DNA of 64,000 bases from Linnemannia elongata (GCA_036320915.1 JAXBDG010000002.1:1550001-1614000); one strand, 5' to 3'. Numbered from the stretch's first letter, positions 1 to 18,800 are shown. Translations and numbers: made by a program. Notes: generated from the sequence alone by a model not told the origin.

Positions 1-2057
1 CAGGTCATCTTGATGGGGTAGTTGGTGATATCCTGGATGGAGAAGTCACGGACCTTGAAGGAGGGTGACAAGATGGCGCACTGGAGAGCAGATCCACGGG
101 CAATGGCCTCGTCCTGGTTCAAGGTCGAGGAAAGATCCTTGCCGAAGAAGGCCTGGATGCGCTCCTTGAGGGCGGGGATACGAGTAGAGCCTCCGACAAT
201 CTCGACGGCATCAATCTCATCGACGGTCAAACCGGCTTCCTCCAAAGCCTTCTGGAGAGGGGCCTCGACGCGGGAGATCAACTCCTGGGCGAGCTCCTCA
301 AACTCGGCACGCTTCATCATCGATGAGACATCGCGATCCTCCATGATGGACTCAATGTTGAGGGGGGCCTCGGCGTTGGCGGAGAGGACCTTCTTGAGCT
401 TCTCGCATCCAGCCATGAGACGGATCATAGCCTTGCCGTTCGACTTGACGTCAATACCGTACTTGGTCTTGAACTGGGCAGCGAAATGGTCTACCAACAT
501 GCGGTCAAAGTCACGACCACCGAAATGTCTATCAAAGGCGCGCGACTTGACGGTGAGCTGGCCCTTGACGAAGGAGACGATCGAGACGGTGTATGACGAG
601 TGACCGACATCGACAAAGCAGACGTTGCGGGGCTTGTCCTCGGGCAAGTCGGTCTTGGTGATACCGTAGCCGAGGGCGACGGCGGTCGAGTCGTTCATGA
701 GGCGGAGGACGTTCAATCCAGCAATCTCGGAGGCATCCAAGACAGCGCGGCGCTGAACATCGGTGAACCAGGCGGGAATGGCGATGACGCAGTCCGAGAC
801 AGGCATGTTAGTCTCGTGGGTGGCGATCTCCTTCATCTTGGTGAGGTACATGGCAAAGATCTGGGTGATGGTGAAGGTGGTCTCCTCGCCCTTGTAGTTG
901 AGCTTGACGGCGAGCTGGCCGTTGACGTCAACGAGGGGAACGGTCAAGTACTGCTTCTCGATCTCCTGAACCTCCTTGTCGGCAAAGGTACGTCCGACAA
1001 TGCGCTTCAATGAAGAGACGGTATTCTTGAAGTTGGAGATCTCCTGAGTCTTGGCGGTCTCTCCGAGGTAACGCTGCTTGGGGCCGAACGAGACCAATGT
1101 CTATGTGATAGAAGGGGTGTAATGATGGGGAGCTGGTTAATATCGTCGTAGTCATTGTTATGGTGAGTATTATCTGTTAAGGCTGTTAATCTTCCCCTGT
1201 GTTTCCTTATATTATCCACTTGTTGCCTTTCTTTGCATAGTATTATGTGCAATACATCATTGTTCTTGAGTATTGTTCTTTAATCCCTCAGATATGATGA
1301 CGCCTCATTTTTAGTTCCTTCTTTTCCCCTGTAACCCAATACTTTTGCATTGTTATGAGTTACCCCTGTCAGTCTGTGGTGCATCTCTATTGAAATACCG
1401 ATTTGTTATTTGTTGTGTTTCTTTGTTGTTATTTTTTTCCCTTTTTTTTCATGCTGCCGGATTGCATGAGCAGACAGGTAGAGTTTCAAAAGGGGGAAGA
1501 GAGGTTGGTTTGCCCATTTGAAAAAGAAAAAAAATTCTGACAAGGAACATGCGCTGGGAAAGGGGGAAAAGAAACAAATCTTGATCGGAAATATCCTCAC
1601 CGTAATATTATCAAGAAACAGCACTCTCTCCCTCACACACACACATACACACACACTCTCTCTTGTATATAATCCAAGAGTCCATGGATCCCGTTTGGTC
1701 GTTGTGTTTGTTGTTGCTGCGTTGCTGCTGATCCTGTAATTGTGTCGATGGGTCGATTGTACCCTGCGCAAAGAAGAACAAGAATCACACACAAAAGAAG
1801 CATAAAAAGAAAAGAGAAATGACTTACGGGAGTGAAGCGGTTGGAAACCTCATTGCAGATAACGTCGATTCCACGGTTTCTGGCAACAGCGATAACCGAC
1901 TGCAAGTTTCCGAAATCAATACCTATTTGCGATAAAAGAGTACAAGAAGAGTTAATTACCTTTGTCGTTATAGTTGGAGAGGCACTTGTTTTTTTTTAGC
2001 TTCAGTTTGAACAATAGTGTGGCAAAGCGACAACGGAAACTTACCAACGACGGACAT
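1..2057 (-). CDS. SSE1: Hsp110/SSE1-type Hsp70-family chaperone, 5' part (runs off left edge)
   Basis: This is a cytosolic Hsp110, the nucleotide-exchange factor and holdase partner of Hsp70. Exons on the minus strand are 2057-2045, 1922-1828 and 1100-1; joined, they give about 402 residues of the N-terminal ATPase domain with no stop. The protein begins [17 protein letters not shown], where Hsp110s carry GIDFGN instead of the GIDLGT of canonical Hsp70s. Later motifs include [47 protein letters not shown] and [14 protein letters not shown], all typical of the SSE1/Hsp88 branch. Intron 1 is 122 bp and intron 2 is 727 bp, both GT-AG. The linker and substrate-binding domain lie outside the window. 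It is transcribed away from GCN2, and a heat-shock-element-like motif and a TATA-like box sit upstream. The family assignment is secure. Confidence 0.95.
1633..1657. repeat. (CA)n microsatellite inside SSE1 intron 2
   Basis: An interrupted CA/TG dinucleotide run lies in the 727 bp second intron of the chaperone gene. No coding function is suggested, because the flanking exons join in frame across it. Confidence 0.8.
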
Positions 2058-2243
2058 GATGAATTATATATATGTTGTTGTGAGAAGTTGTAGAGTACAG
2101 GAGGTGTGCGAATGCGATGCAAGAAAAAGAACAGAAGGGAAGAAGGACGTTGATCGTGAAAGAAAAAAAAAGTGATGAGGAAGATGGACGAGGAGGGGTG
2201 AAGAGTGGACAAGAAGAAGAAGAGATAACTTCTTTCGCCCTCC

Positions 2244-2252
2244 TTTATATAT
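2244..2252 (-). promoter_or_regulatory. TATA-like box of SSE1
   Basis: On the minus strand this reads ATATATAAA. It lies about 190 bp upstream of the chaperone ATG, a plausible core promoter position. It is supported only by motif and location. Confidence 0.45.
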
Positions 2253-2344
2253 CTGAGCCAATTGGCATCCAAGGAAAAGTGACTGATCTTTTTTTTTTTT
2301 TATTTTCGTGCCCCGCCCATGTAATGTGACGTTGCTTTGACACT

Positions 2345-2357
2345 TTCGAGGAGCTTC
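2345..2357 (-). promoter_or_regulatory. Heat-shock-element-like site (Hsf1)
   Basis: TTC-nn-GGA-nn-TTC has exact 5-bp phasing of three half-sites, with one mismatch in the central GAA. It is about 290 bp upstream of the chaperone start and about 90 bp upstream of its TATA-like box. Hsf1 control of Hsp110 is established in fungi; this particular site is inferred. Confidence 0.45.
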
Positions 2358-4882
2358 TCTCGCCTTCTATTTTGTTCTTTTCCTTGTCTTTGCTCATGGT
2401 TTCCCTTTCATTCACCCCTACAAACGGATCATCCCTCGCTCTTTTCTTTTGTTTTGTCTCTTCTTCATCAATTGAGCTCTGCAGGAAAACGATCAGCAAC
2501 GGTCAAGAAATAAAAAAAAATAAAAAAAAAGGATGAGAGATCTGTTTTTCTTGTAGTGGGTTCAGTGTGCTAGTTTGGAGTGTGCTGTAACAAGTGGATC
2601 AATTGACTAACATGTCGAATAAAATCGCACAATTGTGTGCCAATCCATACCGTTGCTTCTCTTTTTTGCTCTTCTTTACAGTGAACATCAATTGACATTC
2701 GATACGTGGATCAACGAACGCAGTCTTTTCTCTTTCCTAGTTAAAGCAGAGGAAAAGAGTGAAGCTCAGACGGAGAAAAAAAAAGTCTACAATGAAGATC
2801 CAGGAATATGGTCAAAGCACACACAACATCTCGATCTCGGTTTCTCGGGAGAAGAAATAAAAAAAAAAAAGTGGGACTGGGGAAGGACGATCGCAGCCTA
2901 TGATTGTCCCGCCATGGAATCCCATTTGGAAAAGAGGAAGAGAAAGCGGGCGGGCGGAGGTTGGACCTACCTCTTACCGGCAATTCAATTTGGTTTTTTG
3001 TTTGGACATGAAAAGGTTGTCTAGAAACAAAAAAAGAACAAATACAAAAAAAAGATCGGCAAAATATCTTCTTTTGGGGAGAAGGACAAATAGCCCATGT
3101 CATGTCCCATGCTCGTTGTGCTATTTCTCACGGGTAAGAGCAACGGGGGCGCACATGTAGTCTTTGCGATGTAAGAGAAGGGGAAGGAGAAAGGAGGCGG
3201 GTCATTGTTTAGTTGCTTCCTTATTTCGGAAGTCGACCCCGGACCGGGTTTGTATAGGTTCCTGTTCGCCTCATGCATAGTCAAAGACGCGTTTGATATG
3301 CACTGTCGTATCGACTGAACCCTCCTTTGACTTGTGACCATATCAATTGAGTCGTCAATGAAGCCGATTCCCCTTTTCTATCGAGATGAAATGGGAAGGA
3401 GGCAGGCAGGTCTCTTTGATCTGTGTGGCGCATTCTGGTAGCCCCGTTCCGTTGCTACGGCAAGAAAGTAGCACGTGATTGGAGTACACAAACACGCGCT
3501 TCTTTCTCGTTTTTTCTTTTTGCATATGGCTTTGGTAGGAACCACAAGCCGCAGGAGTACCCAGGCAAGGAATGAATGTTTTGTTTTCACTCCGTTGTGA
3601 AGCAACTCGAAGAGCGCACCATTTCGGGCTGGGGCAGTTGGATTGAACGTACACTCACTCTTGACGAAAGAGATAATGGGAATACGATGTGCGAACAGTG
3701 GGTGCCCTGAGTGAGGAAGGGCGAGAGGGTTAGTGGCAACACTTGAGGGGTGTAAATTGACTGTTTCAGTCGTATGGCCAACTTTTAGAGTATGTGATCC
3801 CATGAAAGGCGGCACCAAGGTGCATTCAATCGAGTCAGGAGGGTCCGTTGTTACGAAGCATAAAAACAAACATGCTCTCCCCCGAATCCGGGTGTTCTTG
3901 CGAGGTAATATTGTACGAATGTGTATCAACAGGGTGCGCATTGAGCGCTAGTTATTCTTTGTGGTCAATTTGTTCAAACCACCTCTTCGGTGCGTACGGA
4001 CCTACGGTCCGATCATGGCTTAAGGAGGAGCTGGCCGTAGCATTCCGGTCCGAAGGGCATCGTCTTTTGTTCTTTGATAGAGATTGATTTTGAATCCATG
4101 TTGCTCATCGATCGAAGATGTATGCTGTTTAGGATGTAAGATAGGAGAGAGAGAGTAATCAACGTTTCCGTTATGACTACCACAGAAAGAGAAGACGGTG
4201 GTCTGACGAGTTGTCAGTCATATTGAGTTGGTCAAGACGCGACCTTCTTTTTCAATTTCTGGCTCTCAATTTTCTTTTTGTTTATTTCCCTTCTCTGTCG
4301 TTTCTTCCTCTTCTTTCTCACACCTTCCTCCCTCTCCTTTTCCATTAACCCATCACAATTCTCTTTACCTTAACTCAAGATGGCGTCCGTCTACTTCTTG
4401 TAGACATTCAACAGAGGATACCTCTCACCCGTCCCCTCCCACTCTCCTCACCACCTCTGTACAACTTACTCTCTCGCCCTCTCTAGCTCACTCTTTCGGA
4501 ATCACACCCTCTTACTTCATTTCTCTTCAAATACACACACAACCCAGAAACAAAGGGAGACCCCACACTCCAAGTTTCTGAGTCGGACACACTTACACAG
4601 CTGCTTGTTACCACAGGAAAACACACAGCAACAAACTCATACCACTCAGAAAGCACCCATTGAGCAAAAAACTAAAGAAACAACAACAACGACAAAGCAG
4701 ATCTGTCATAGGTCCACAATACATCACTACCCCACCCCCACCACATCACTACCATCAAACCCATCGACTGCGATAAACACCAACAGTACACACACATACC
4801 CAAGTCATTTGACGCTCGCATACACGCACAGACAAACAACAACAGCGACCTCAAACCATAGTTTGATGTTGAAGGCCAAGAC

Positions 4883-11374
<6,492 letters not shown>

Positions 11375-11520
11375 AGAGACAGGCTTAAAAGTGGAGGCAC
11401 TGACTGACACTATGTATTTTGTTTTTTTTGCTCATTTTTTTCTCCCATTCGTTTTCTTTGTAAGCATGGTCATGGGGAAGGGGGTGTCAGGAGAGGGTTG
11501 TAGAGGTTGCAGGCGACTTG

Positions 11521-11526
11521 AATAAA
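11521..11526 (+). terminator. Polyadenylation signal of GCN2
   Basis: AATAAA lies about 147 bp after the GCN2 stop codon. The position suits a fungal 3' end; cleavage at this site is inferred. Confidence 0.45.
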
Positions 11527-13033
11527 CACAAAAAGCATTTGCTATTTTTTATCATCAACCCCAGTAGTCATTTCTATGGGTCAATATGCATGTTCTGGCG
11601 CAGATGTAAACCGCGCCCATATTCACATCCTTAAAATACAAACGACTTCCGATTGTCACTATGGGAGCACGACCCTTCAAAAAGAAACGCGTTTGATTGA
11701 CAAGACGTGTTCTATCTCTTGGGCGCGGACATCCTGAGAAAACCGAATGATATGACTCGCTAGTTTTTCTCTTCTGTCTTTTTCTTTTCTTTCTTTTCCA
11801 CTCTAGACTACTCACTATACCCCACACATATTTATTATCCCAGTTCTCTTACCCTCTCACGCCTTGACCGCCGTGCGACCCCAAGACCCTCCACTCCCAT
11901 CCACACATCCAACACTCGAGTCATTATGGAAGAAGGCACCACCAACGTCCGCGCTCAAATATGACTAATCTACGCCACAACTTGCAACGCGTTCGAAAAA
12001 AAACGAAAGAGAGAGAAGAAACGGAGGAAGAGGCGAGTAGACGAGCATCAACGAGAGCATTAGAAAAGAATACTAGAGAACATGTCTTTTAATAAGAAAA
12101 AAAAGGCAATTATGAATGAGGAAACTGACAATGGTCTATAGCCTTTGCTATGTGCACGTAGCAGGGGGCATAAAAAGCGATATTCTCTGTCAAAACTATT
12201 ATTTTTCCTTTCTTTTCTTTTCTTTTCTTTTCTTTTCATTTTGTTCATTTCACTCTTCCTTTACTCTTTTGTTGCTGCTTCTTTTTTTTTTTTAAGAGGG
12301 CATTGTTGGAAAGGGCTGCGTAAGGAAAACGCAGGGGCTAAAAGTATGGTAACGGTGGCAGTTTGCTCTTTATTTCATCACTGCAAGGAAATAAAGTTAA
12401 TGATGTGCAGATGCTCTCAGACCTTGCTTCCTCTCATCCTCTCATCGTCCTTCCATCAACCCAAGCATCTCCTCGTACTTTAAAAGGTAATTCCATCATT
12501 TGATTACTCCCATGCATGAACACGTTGTCAAGAGTAGCCCACTTCTTCGGCCCTAATAGTTGTACTATAGGCTCTGTCGAGTCAGGACGCGGTTATGACA
12601 ATGTGTTATGACAATGTGTTATGACAATGTGGTCGTCAGAGTTGCTCATTTAACGTTTGTTGTAAGGAATTTCTTATAGTGAACTCTACGCAGTTCATCG
12701 AATTGCTAGTGTCCGATGTCATTCGACAGGAAAGACGAGATACTCTGAAGGCATCGTTTGACCTTTTAAGCCTTTAATTAGGCATGATATATTGACCGGG
12801 ATATCGCCTTGGTGAAAGATGCAGAGTAGGTATACGTGTTTCTTGATGCCAGATGTTGGTGTTTTGTATATGTGATTCTAAGCAAGCTGTGTTTGCTATG
12901 CTTTACTTTAGGGTGGCCATGAGCTGCAACTGCTGGTGGGCACCTCGTTAAGGCCCATCACCGGGATCTTTTTGATCAGGCATGCCTATTAAGTACCATT
13001 GATAGGTTTGAAGCCATCCGTATCCATCGACCG
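11527..13033. other. Gene-poor region downstream of GCN2
   Basis: No supported gene is present. The region holds a (CTTTT)n pentanucleotide run near 12211-12238, a T-rich run near 12282-12293 and a three-copy 13 bp tandem repeat (12593-12631). Open frames are short and low in complexity. Confidence 0.55.
12593..12631. repeat. Three perfect copies of a 13 bp repeat
   Basis: TTATGACAATGTG occurs three times head to tail without mismatch. It may have arisen by slippage or form a small protein-binding array; no gene lies next to it. Confidence 0.85.
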
Positions 13034-13725
13034 CAATTGCTCAGGAGCATAAAAACTGTTTTGTCGAACGCAGAGTCAAGGGGCTTCCGAAGCAGGTGAT
13101 TGTGGACCGTGGCGAAGTAAATAACAAAACATTAAGTTTAAGCATGCCGATATTGGCGAGAGAGACCCTTTCGATCCAAAACCGAAAGAATGAGCGCCTA
13201 GTGCCCTGCATCCAGTAATGTCATCTCTCGTCGGGAATTAAGGATGCCTCTGTTTTCAGTTTTCATGGCCGATGTGCATGGTAAGTGTAATTGTATTTAC
13301 TTGACTTTTCGTTTCCAGCTTGACAAGATATAGTTTTTTTATATATTTTTTTCTGTTTTATCAACGCTGTAGGGTAATGTCGGTATCTTCTATCAAGTGC
13401 ATCCAATGGGAAACCGTCGCCATCGCAGGCAAAGCCATATCCAGACTGGCACATTTGCCACGCACCGCTGGGAGTCTTCTAGGGTTCCTTCAAGGCGATT
13501 CACTAGCAATAATATGGAATTTCATCGTACGTGTTTGTTCTTATCTTTTTTTTTTACATCACATTCTATTCATATTAATATGGTACAGAGTTAACTTGTT
13601 CCTTCGTTCTTTCGCTGCCGTAGGCTAAACTGGAAGCTCAAGCACTGGTCGTACAGTTAGCCAAAGGGCTTTATGACGTTAAACAGGAAAAGGCAAAGTC
13701 GGGCAGAGGTGTGTTGAAAGCTTGA
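13034..13725 (+). pseudogene. 3' part of an unrecognised, probably decayed gene
   Basis: One frame is open from about 13034 to a GT donor at 13281 (exon end 13280), apart from a single TAA near 13217. It continues in the same phase into exon 13373-13526 and exon 13624-13725, which ends in TGA. Both introns have good GT...AG borders and the phases agree, which is unlikely for random sequence. The joined C-terminus includes IQWETVAIAGKAISRLAHLP and AKLEAQALVVQLAKGLYD, a protein-like hydrophobic and amphipathic pattern. I do not recognise the family. No convincing 5' end was found, so this is either a decayed gene or the 3' end of a gene whose upstream exons I could not see. Confidence 0.35.
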
Positions 13726-14118
13726 CCATCCACCCCTCCGCCTTCTGCGACAGTTCCAGGACCATGTAATGTTCACGCCTCAGAAGAGAGCGCGACCAAA
13801 AGTTTTAGGTGATAAATAGGCAGTTTCGGAAATGGTTTTTGGTGGACTTTTACTGTCAACTATAGAAGACAATTCCCTTACATGGATAATCGTGATAATT
13901 TATCGTGACTGCTCCTGAAATGGACCTACTATGAAGAGCCTTCTATAACTGATCTGATCCTTCTATAAATTACACAGTGTGGGTCAATCAAAAATCTTTT
14001 CCGAAACTGCTGAATAAAGGAGACTTGTTGTAAAGCCACTGTATACTGTAGAACAAAATGCGACAGTCATCAATGCAGATAGCAAAGAGGATCTGTGTAA
14101 TGAGCGGGCGAAGTTTGA

Positions 14119-14121
<3 letters not shown>

Positions 14122-14153
<32 letters not shown>
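14122..14153. repeat. Poly-T tract of 32 bases
   Basis: An uninterrupted T32 run lies in intergenic DNA, directly followed by CAG. It could be a retroposed poly(A) tail read on the opposite strand, but no retroposon body was recognised next to it. Confidence 0.8.
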
Positions 14154-14335
14154 CAGAAGAAAAAGGCCAGCCCTTCAAATGCAATATCAAATTTGAAAAG
14201 TGAACAAAGCATCACAACGCTTATTGAATTCTGTATCAGTAGAATAGGAATGATAGGAAGTGCTGAAGGATCAAAAGGTTAAGTTACTATAAACGCTCGG
14301 CTATCACAAACTAATCCACCAACCACAACTGAATC

Positions 14336-14393
14336 ACAGGCAAAGCACCGACCGCTTGTTTGTCTGACGTTACAGGCAAAGCACTGACCGCTT
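14336..14393. repeat. Short direct repeat, 22 bp with 36 bp period
   Basis: ACAGGCAAAGCAC(C/T)GACCGCTT occurs twice with one mismatch, at 14336-14357 and 14372-14393. The surrounding 13726-15069 interval shows no supported gene. Confidence 0.7.
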
Positions 14394-15069
14394 ACTGGTA
14401 CGTTTGATTGGATCTTGAGTAACCATGCTGTCAAAAGAGCATAAAAATGACAGTGAGAATTGCTATCTGTCTGTAATGTTAAGTGTCTGCAGCAAAAAAG
14501 AGGCGTCTTGTGTCTATGTGATTCTTTGATTATTAACTCTCATAGCCTGCTACCAAAGTATTCTCTCATACTTCATTCTAGTGTAGAGCTTGGATCGATT
14601 GTAATGGCATTCAAAAGAGACGTTTTACATTTCGTTGAACTTTCAGATAGTCAAGTTTGCTTCGGAGCTTTATGCTGATCAACAATCTGTGAGGGGACAT
14701 TGCGCCTTTGAGTAAAATGTTTGTGATAACCAAGACCGATGTAACATCCAGTGAAGCATGCACGTCTTGAGAAGCCCTTAGTAGCCTTACATCATTTATT
14801 AGTGACACCAACATCCATTTATCCGTATCAAAGCAGACATGCAGCTAAAAAGGGGTTTCATTCAACCTCTCATGTCTTAATAAATATACGAAGACACCAG
14901 GGTGTAGTTGAATTTGGTGGTGTCAAAGGTTGGACCTGGATAAAAAAAAAAGAAATGACAACAACACAGACACAGACCACAAAACAACCGACCCTTTCCT
15001 ACTATTTAACACTGTATTCTCAAGCTTCTTTACTCTTTATTTACGACCTCAAGATCACATCTCTCCATC

Positions 15070-15591
15070 ATGAGCACTAAATCCCAGGTAGAACTTCAAA
15101 CACACGACCAGATTGACAAGCGAGTGCCTCCAGAGATCTGGCAACGGATTTTCAGTCGCCTGTACCCGTCCCAGCTCTCCCGGCTGTCTTTGGTCAACAA
15201 AAACTTTTATAAGATTGTGTCTTCTCTATCGGTTTGGTCCCGTATGTTCTCAGTGACCTTTGGACCCAAGGTACGACTTCGCACTCTCCGCAACATGCCT
15301 GAGTCCAAGAGCTACATGCTCTATATGTGCGCGAGCAGCCTTTATATATGTGAGGCGTGTCTTGGTCGGACCCCATTCCAGGACGTAAGCTATCCCTACA
15401 GGCCGCTTCCAGTTCTGGCGCCAATGCAAACGATGAGCAGGGGCAGCATCAAGTACCTGGGAGAAGAAATCAATCTGTGCTGGAAGATCCGGATGTGTAC
15501 TGCTTGTCGTTCAAGTCAGGTTTTGGAACATGAGATTGGTAGGGACGATAAGACCCTCAGTAGGATTCGATGGTATCGCCAGCAGCACTGA
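15070..15591 (+). CDS. Short F-box protein with Cys-rich tail
   Basis: This intronless frame encodes 173 residues and is a likely SCF ubiquitin-ligase adaptor. An F-box occupies about residues 14-60, with VPPEIWQRIFSRLYPSQLSR followed by LSLVNKNFYKIVSSLSVWSR. Two CxxC pairs follow (ICEACLG and MCTACRS), a pattern seen in many F-box proteins of early-diverging fungi and probably zinc-binding. The chosen ATG is the first in frame and just precedes the F-box. Family members usually have a much longer C-terminal region, so this copy may be truncated. An rRNA-gene fragment begins about 70 bp after the stop, and rearrangement there could have removed the tail. The substrate is unknown. Confidence 0.75.
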   Translation: MSTKSQVELQTHDQIDKRVPPEIWQRIFSRLYPSQLSRLSLVNKNFYKIVSSLSVWSRMFSVTFGPKVRLRTLRNMPESKSYMLYMCASSLYICEACLGRTPFQDVSYPYRPLPVLAPMQTMSRGSIKYLGEEINLCWKIRMCTACRSSQVLEHEIGRDDKTLSRIRWYRQQH

Positions 15592-15660
15592 AAAAGGTCC
15601 ATCCAATATGACCTATCACAATAGGAAATAGTTTCATAGCTCCGATACACAATGAAAATA

Positions 15661-15708
15661 AATCCTAGTTTCTTATCCTCCGCATTGATATGCTCAAGTT
15701 CAGCGGGT
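15661..15708 (-). other. Fragment of the 5' end of the large-subunit rRNA gene
   Basis: Read on the minus strand, this matches the start of fungal LSU rRNA: ACCCGCTGAACTTGAGCATA, then TCAATGCGGAGGATAAGAAA, then CTAGGATT. It differs from the conserved sequence by single-base changes and small gaps, including loss of AA in the usual AATAAGCGGAGG and of a few bases after AGAAACTA. Homology stops after about 48 bp. No 5.8S or longer LSU sequence is next to it, so this is a displaced fragment and not a functional rRNA gene. Confidence 0.8.
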
Positions 15709-15823
15709 TTTCTTGGTTGATTGTTTAATAAGAATAGTTGCCGACCCGTGTGAAGTCGTGCATCAGTCAGCGAATACGGTCAAAACCTTTTATGTTAGCT
15801 GCAGCGAAAGTTATAACCCGTAG

Positions 15824-18800
15824 TCATTTGGAAAAGGGTGTTAGTGCCTTGGATTCCGCCTTCAGGACGGCCAAAATCTGGCTCAATTGGGCTTGCAGCT
15901 GTGCGATCTGTTCAGTCTGTGCCTCAAGTTGTTCCCTCAACTCCTCCTTGAACTCAGCTCTCATGTCCTCTCTCAACAGATCCACCCAAGGTTCCCGCCT
16001 TTCCAATGCTTGTTGCCCGGTAGCGACAGTGTTCTCAGCTGCTTCATCCAACATAAGCGTTTTGTCTTGGGTGTCGTCCTCGAGCGGGAGAGCAGCAGCC
16101 GCTGCATTCTTGGCTAGTCGTTGAGATTCCAGTCTGTAATCGCGGACCTGCTGAGGTGTTGCCGTGTAGTAGATTTTCTCTGGGAACCAAGCTGCATTGT
16201 TTCGAATATCTATGAGCAGGACAAAAAAAAATAAAAGAAAACAAGCGTCGATTAGCGAACGCAATAAAAATAAAAGCAGAATTACATGATGGGACTTTGG
16301 AACTAGGAGCGAATGCCTTATGTAGCCTGGGTACGTACAAGGTATCCACCGGAATAGGTTCTCTGCTCTCATCACAAAGACCATCCTGTCTTCCATCCAC
16401 TCTAGCTCTGACGTGCGGTCGTGGTTACCGAAAGCGTGGTTCACCATGCCTACAATTCATCGCCACCCATAAAAAAAAAAGGGAGGTTAGCAGTGAGCAA
16501 TGGCCACCTAAAAGTAAGAACTATGATTTCTTGCTTGAGTTTCGCTCACTTACCGAACAGGATGTTGAGCATGATCGTGACGGTAAAGATAAAAGTCACC
16601 ATAATAACATTTAGGATCCAGTCTCCTGTCTTGACCTTGTCGTCGACCAAACCATAATACCCTCCCTAGACAAAGAAAGAAGAATAGAAACAAAATGATT
16701 TTGCATGTGAGAAGACGGCGTAGAAACTTTATGATGCTAGTTCCATTCCTGCAAAAAATCTCATAGGCAACTACTTACAGTCATAAAGTACGTCATGGTA
16801 ATGCTCACAAAGGCGGCCGAGTTGTTGTCCGGTAACTTGGGGCACTTTTCATCCTCGCAGGCCAAGTATTGCAAATAATAAAAGACAACCCCGTATGCAA
16901 CGAGAATGTAAGCAAAGACTGCGATTAGGATCTTGACCGATCTGAGCGCGCGCCACAATACCGACAGGAAGCTACCAACAGTCTTCATCACTCGAAACTC
17001 GAACAGCTGAAAAAAAATAAACTTTTGTTATTGGAAGGCGCATAAGAGAACTGAATGACACCTTTGGTGGATACTGTTTGGTCGCCTCATGATGGAAACA
17101 AACTCCTTTGTACTTACCAATTGTAATAGAAGTATGAGAATTGAAAGAGCCGTGACAAAGTAATACAGTTCCAAGTCGAACGAAAACGCGATAGCCATTA
17201 ATGCAATCGAAGGCACGAAAGCGACGAGGATTTCAACAATCTTGTACACAAAGCTGAGAGAAAAAAAAACATCAGTATGCACATCGTGTCTCGTGTTAAC
17301 GTACGAGAAAAATTAACGGGCGAGTAAGTTGTCGTTCGTTTTTTTGGAGGCGTCGGCATACTTACTCTCGAGGCTTCATTTTAAGGCACATTAATATCAC
17401 CAAGTCGCGAGCGGATCCCAGAGCAAACAACCATGACAGGAATACATTGGCGTTGTAGATTTTCTCCATTGGCCCTTCATCCTCCTTGTCGGAGAGCAGA
17501 TTGCTGAGAATGAGGGCTACATAGAACCATGCGATGTAACTGTAGAAGACGATTCTGTATATCCAATAAACATATCCGAATTGTGTCCTATGAGAGTTTA
17601 AACAAAAATTAGGAAGGGTAGAAGGAAACAAACGCAAACAAAGCGAGTTCAGTTAAGAACTGAAAGTACTTACCATTTGAACCGGATCAAGGAAGCCAAT
17701 GCAGGGTTATCCAAGTCCTTCAAACTAAAAGGATGGCAGACATATCTTTTCCTGCTTGTAAGTGTGACGAAGAGAAGGACGCGAAGGAGAATAGCAAGGG
17801 CCCTTTGCCTCGGAAGTGGTATCTCCTCTATGACCCAGAGCATGTCAAAAGACGCGACGTAGAGGTGAGGCGTCAGTCTCTCATTGCTCGTCCGGCGGAC
17901 GTTCTTGGATGTCAAATACACAGTAGGATGTTTCTGTTCATGCAGCTTCTTTTTCTGATCGCTGGACTTGAAAATGCGCAAGGCAAATGCATGGTGGTTC
18001 ATCGCGAAACGGTAGTCGCGGGCAGGAAAATAAGCGAAAGTCCGCATCGCCTTTGACAGAAGTCCGGAGGTGATGTACTTGGACTTGACAGCGGCTCGTA
18101 GAGAAAGAAAGACCGGATCGAGAAATCGTAAATCGCTGTCGGCTTTGGCCTGGCGGACACAGTAGCTGATCATGATCTCAACAATGTCAGCAATCACAAC
18201 ACTGGTGCTCATATGACTGAGGAGAATCGAGATAGGGTTGGTCTCTCGACTCATGCCAGGAGGTGGTATCCAGCGGAAGGATACCGATCCAAAGAGCGCG
18301 CGAATGAAAGCCAGCAGGTGTTCATGACACTCTGGTGACCATGAAGAGCAGAGGCGGCTGAGCACGGTGGCTGAATTGTCCTTTGGATCCAGGCCGTGGT
18401 TTATGTGTCGCTCCACGTGTCGTATGATGCCACGCTTTGATTTGTCGTCAGCGTCCATAAATATCCTTGATAGCTGAACGATGCCATCCAGAAAGGCCGC
18501 CAGATCAAGTATGCGTGGATCAAGTAAGTTGGTTTTTGTGATAATCTTGGTTGTCCTGTCATGTCGGTACAGTTGATGGTGCTGACAGACCCACCAGTCC
18601 GCATCATTTGTGATTCCCATAGCCAAAAGCAACTCGTATTCTCTATCCAGTGTCGCCGGGATCCTCCACACAAGGACCAAAGAGCTCATAACCACGACCA
18701 AAATGTAATGGTCATCGATCAGTGTCCACCTCAAACTCTGCATCTCGGATCCTTTTGGCAGAGGGACGGACATGACCTCAATACCAACATCAGCGGGGAT

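Larger units (their letters stand above)
2058..4882. other. Divergent intergenic region between SSE1 and GCN2
   Basis: This 2.8 kb region has no supported gene. The SSE1 promoter occupies roughly 2060-2500. The 4230-4880 stretch is CT-rich and then A/C-rich and looks like the promoter and leader of GCN2. Open frames here are short, low in complexity and overlap one another. A small perfect hairpin (CGGACC-TAC-GGTCCG) lies near 4000. Confidence 0.6.

Noticed and set aside
13085..13120. GLPKQVIVDRG near 13.1 kb resembles a retroelement integrase core motif.
   Set aside because: The frame around it lacks the rest of an integrase, and it continues in phase into non-integrase exons, so a transposon call is not supported.
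15738..16124. Plus-strand frame of 128 codons opposite the copy A tail.
   Set aside because: It is the antisense shadow of the coiled-coil exon of copy A, whose reading is supported by homology to B and C.
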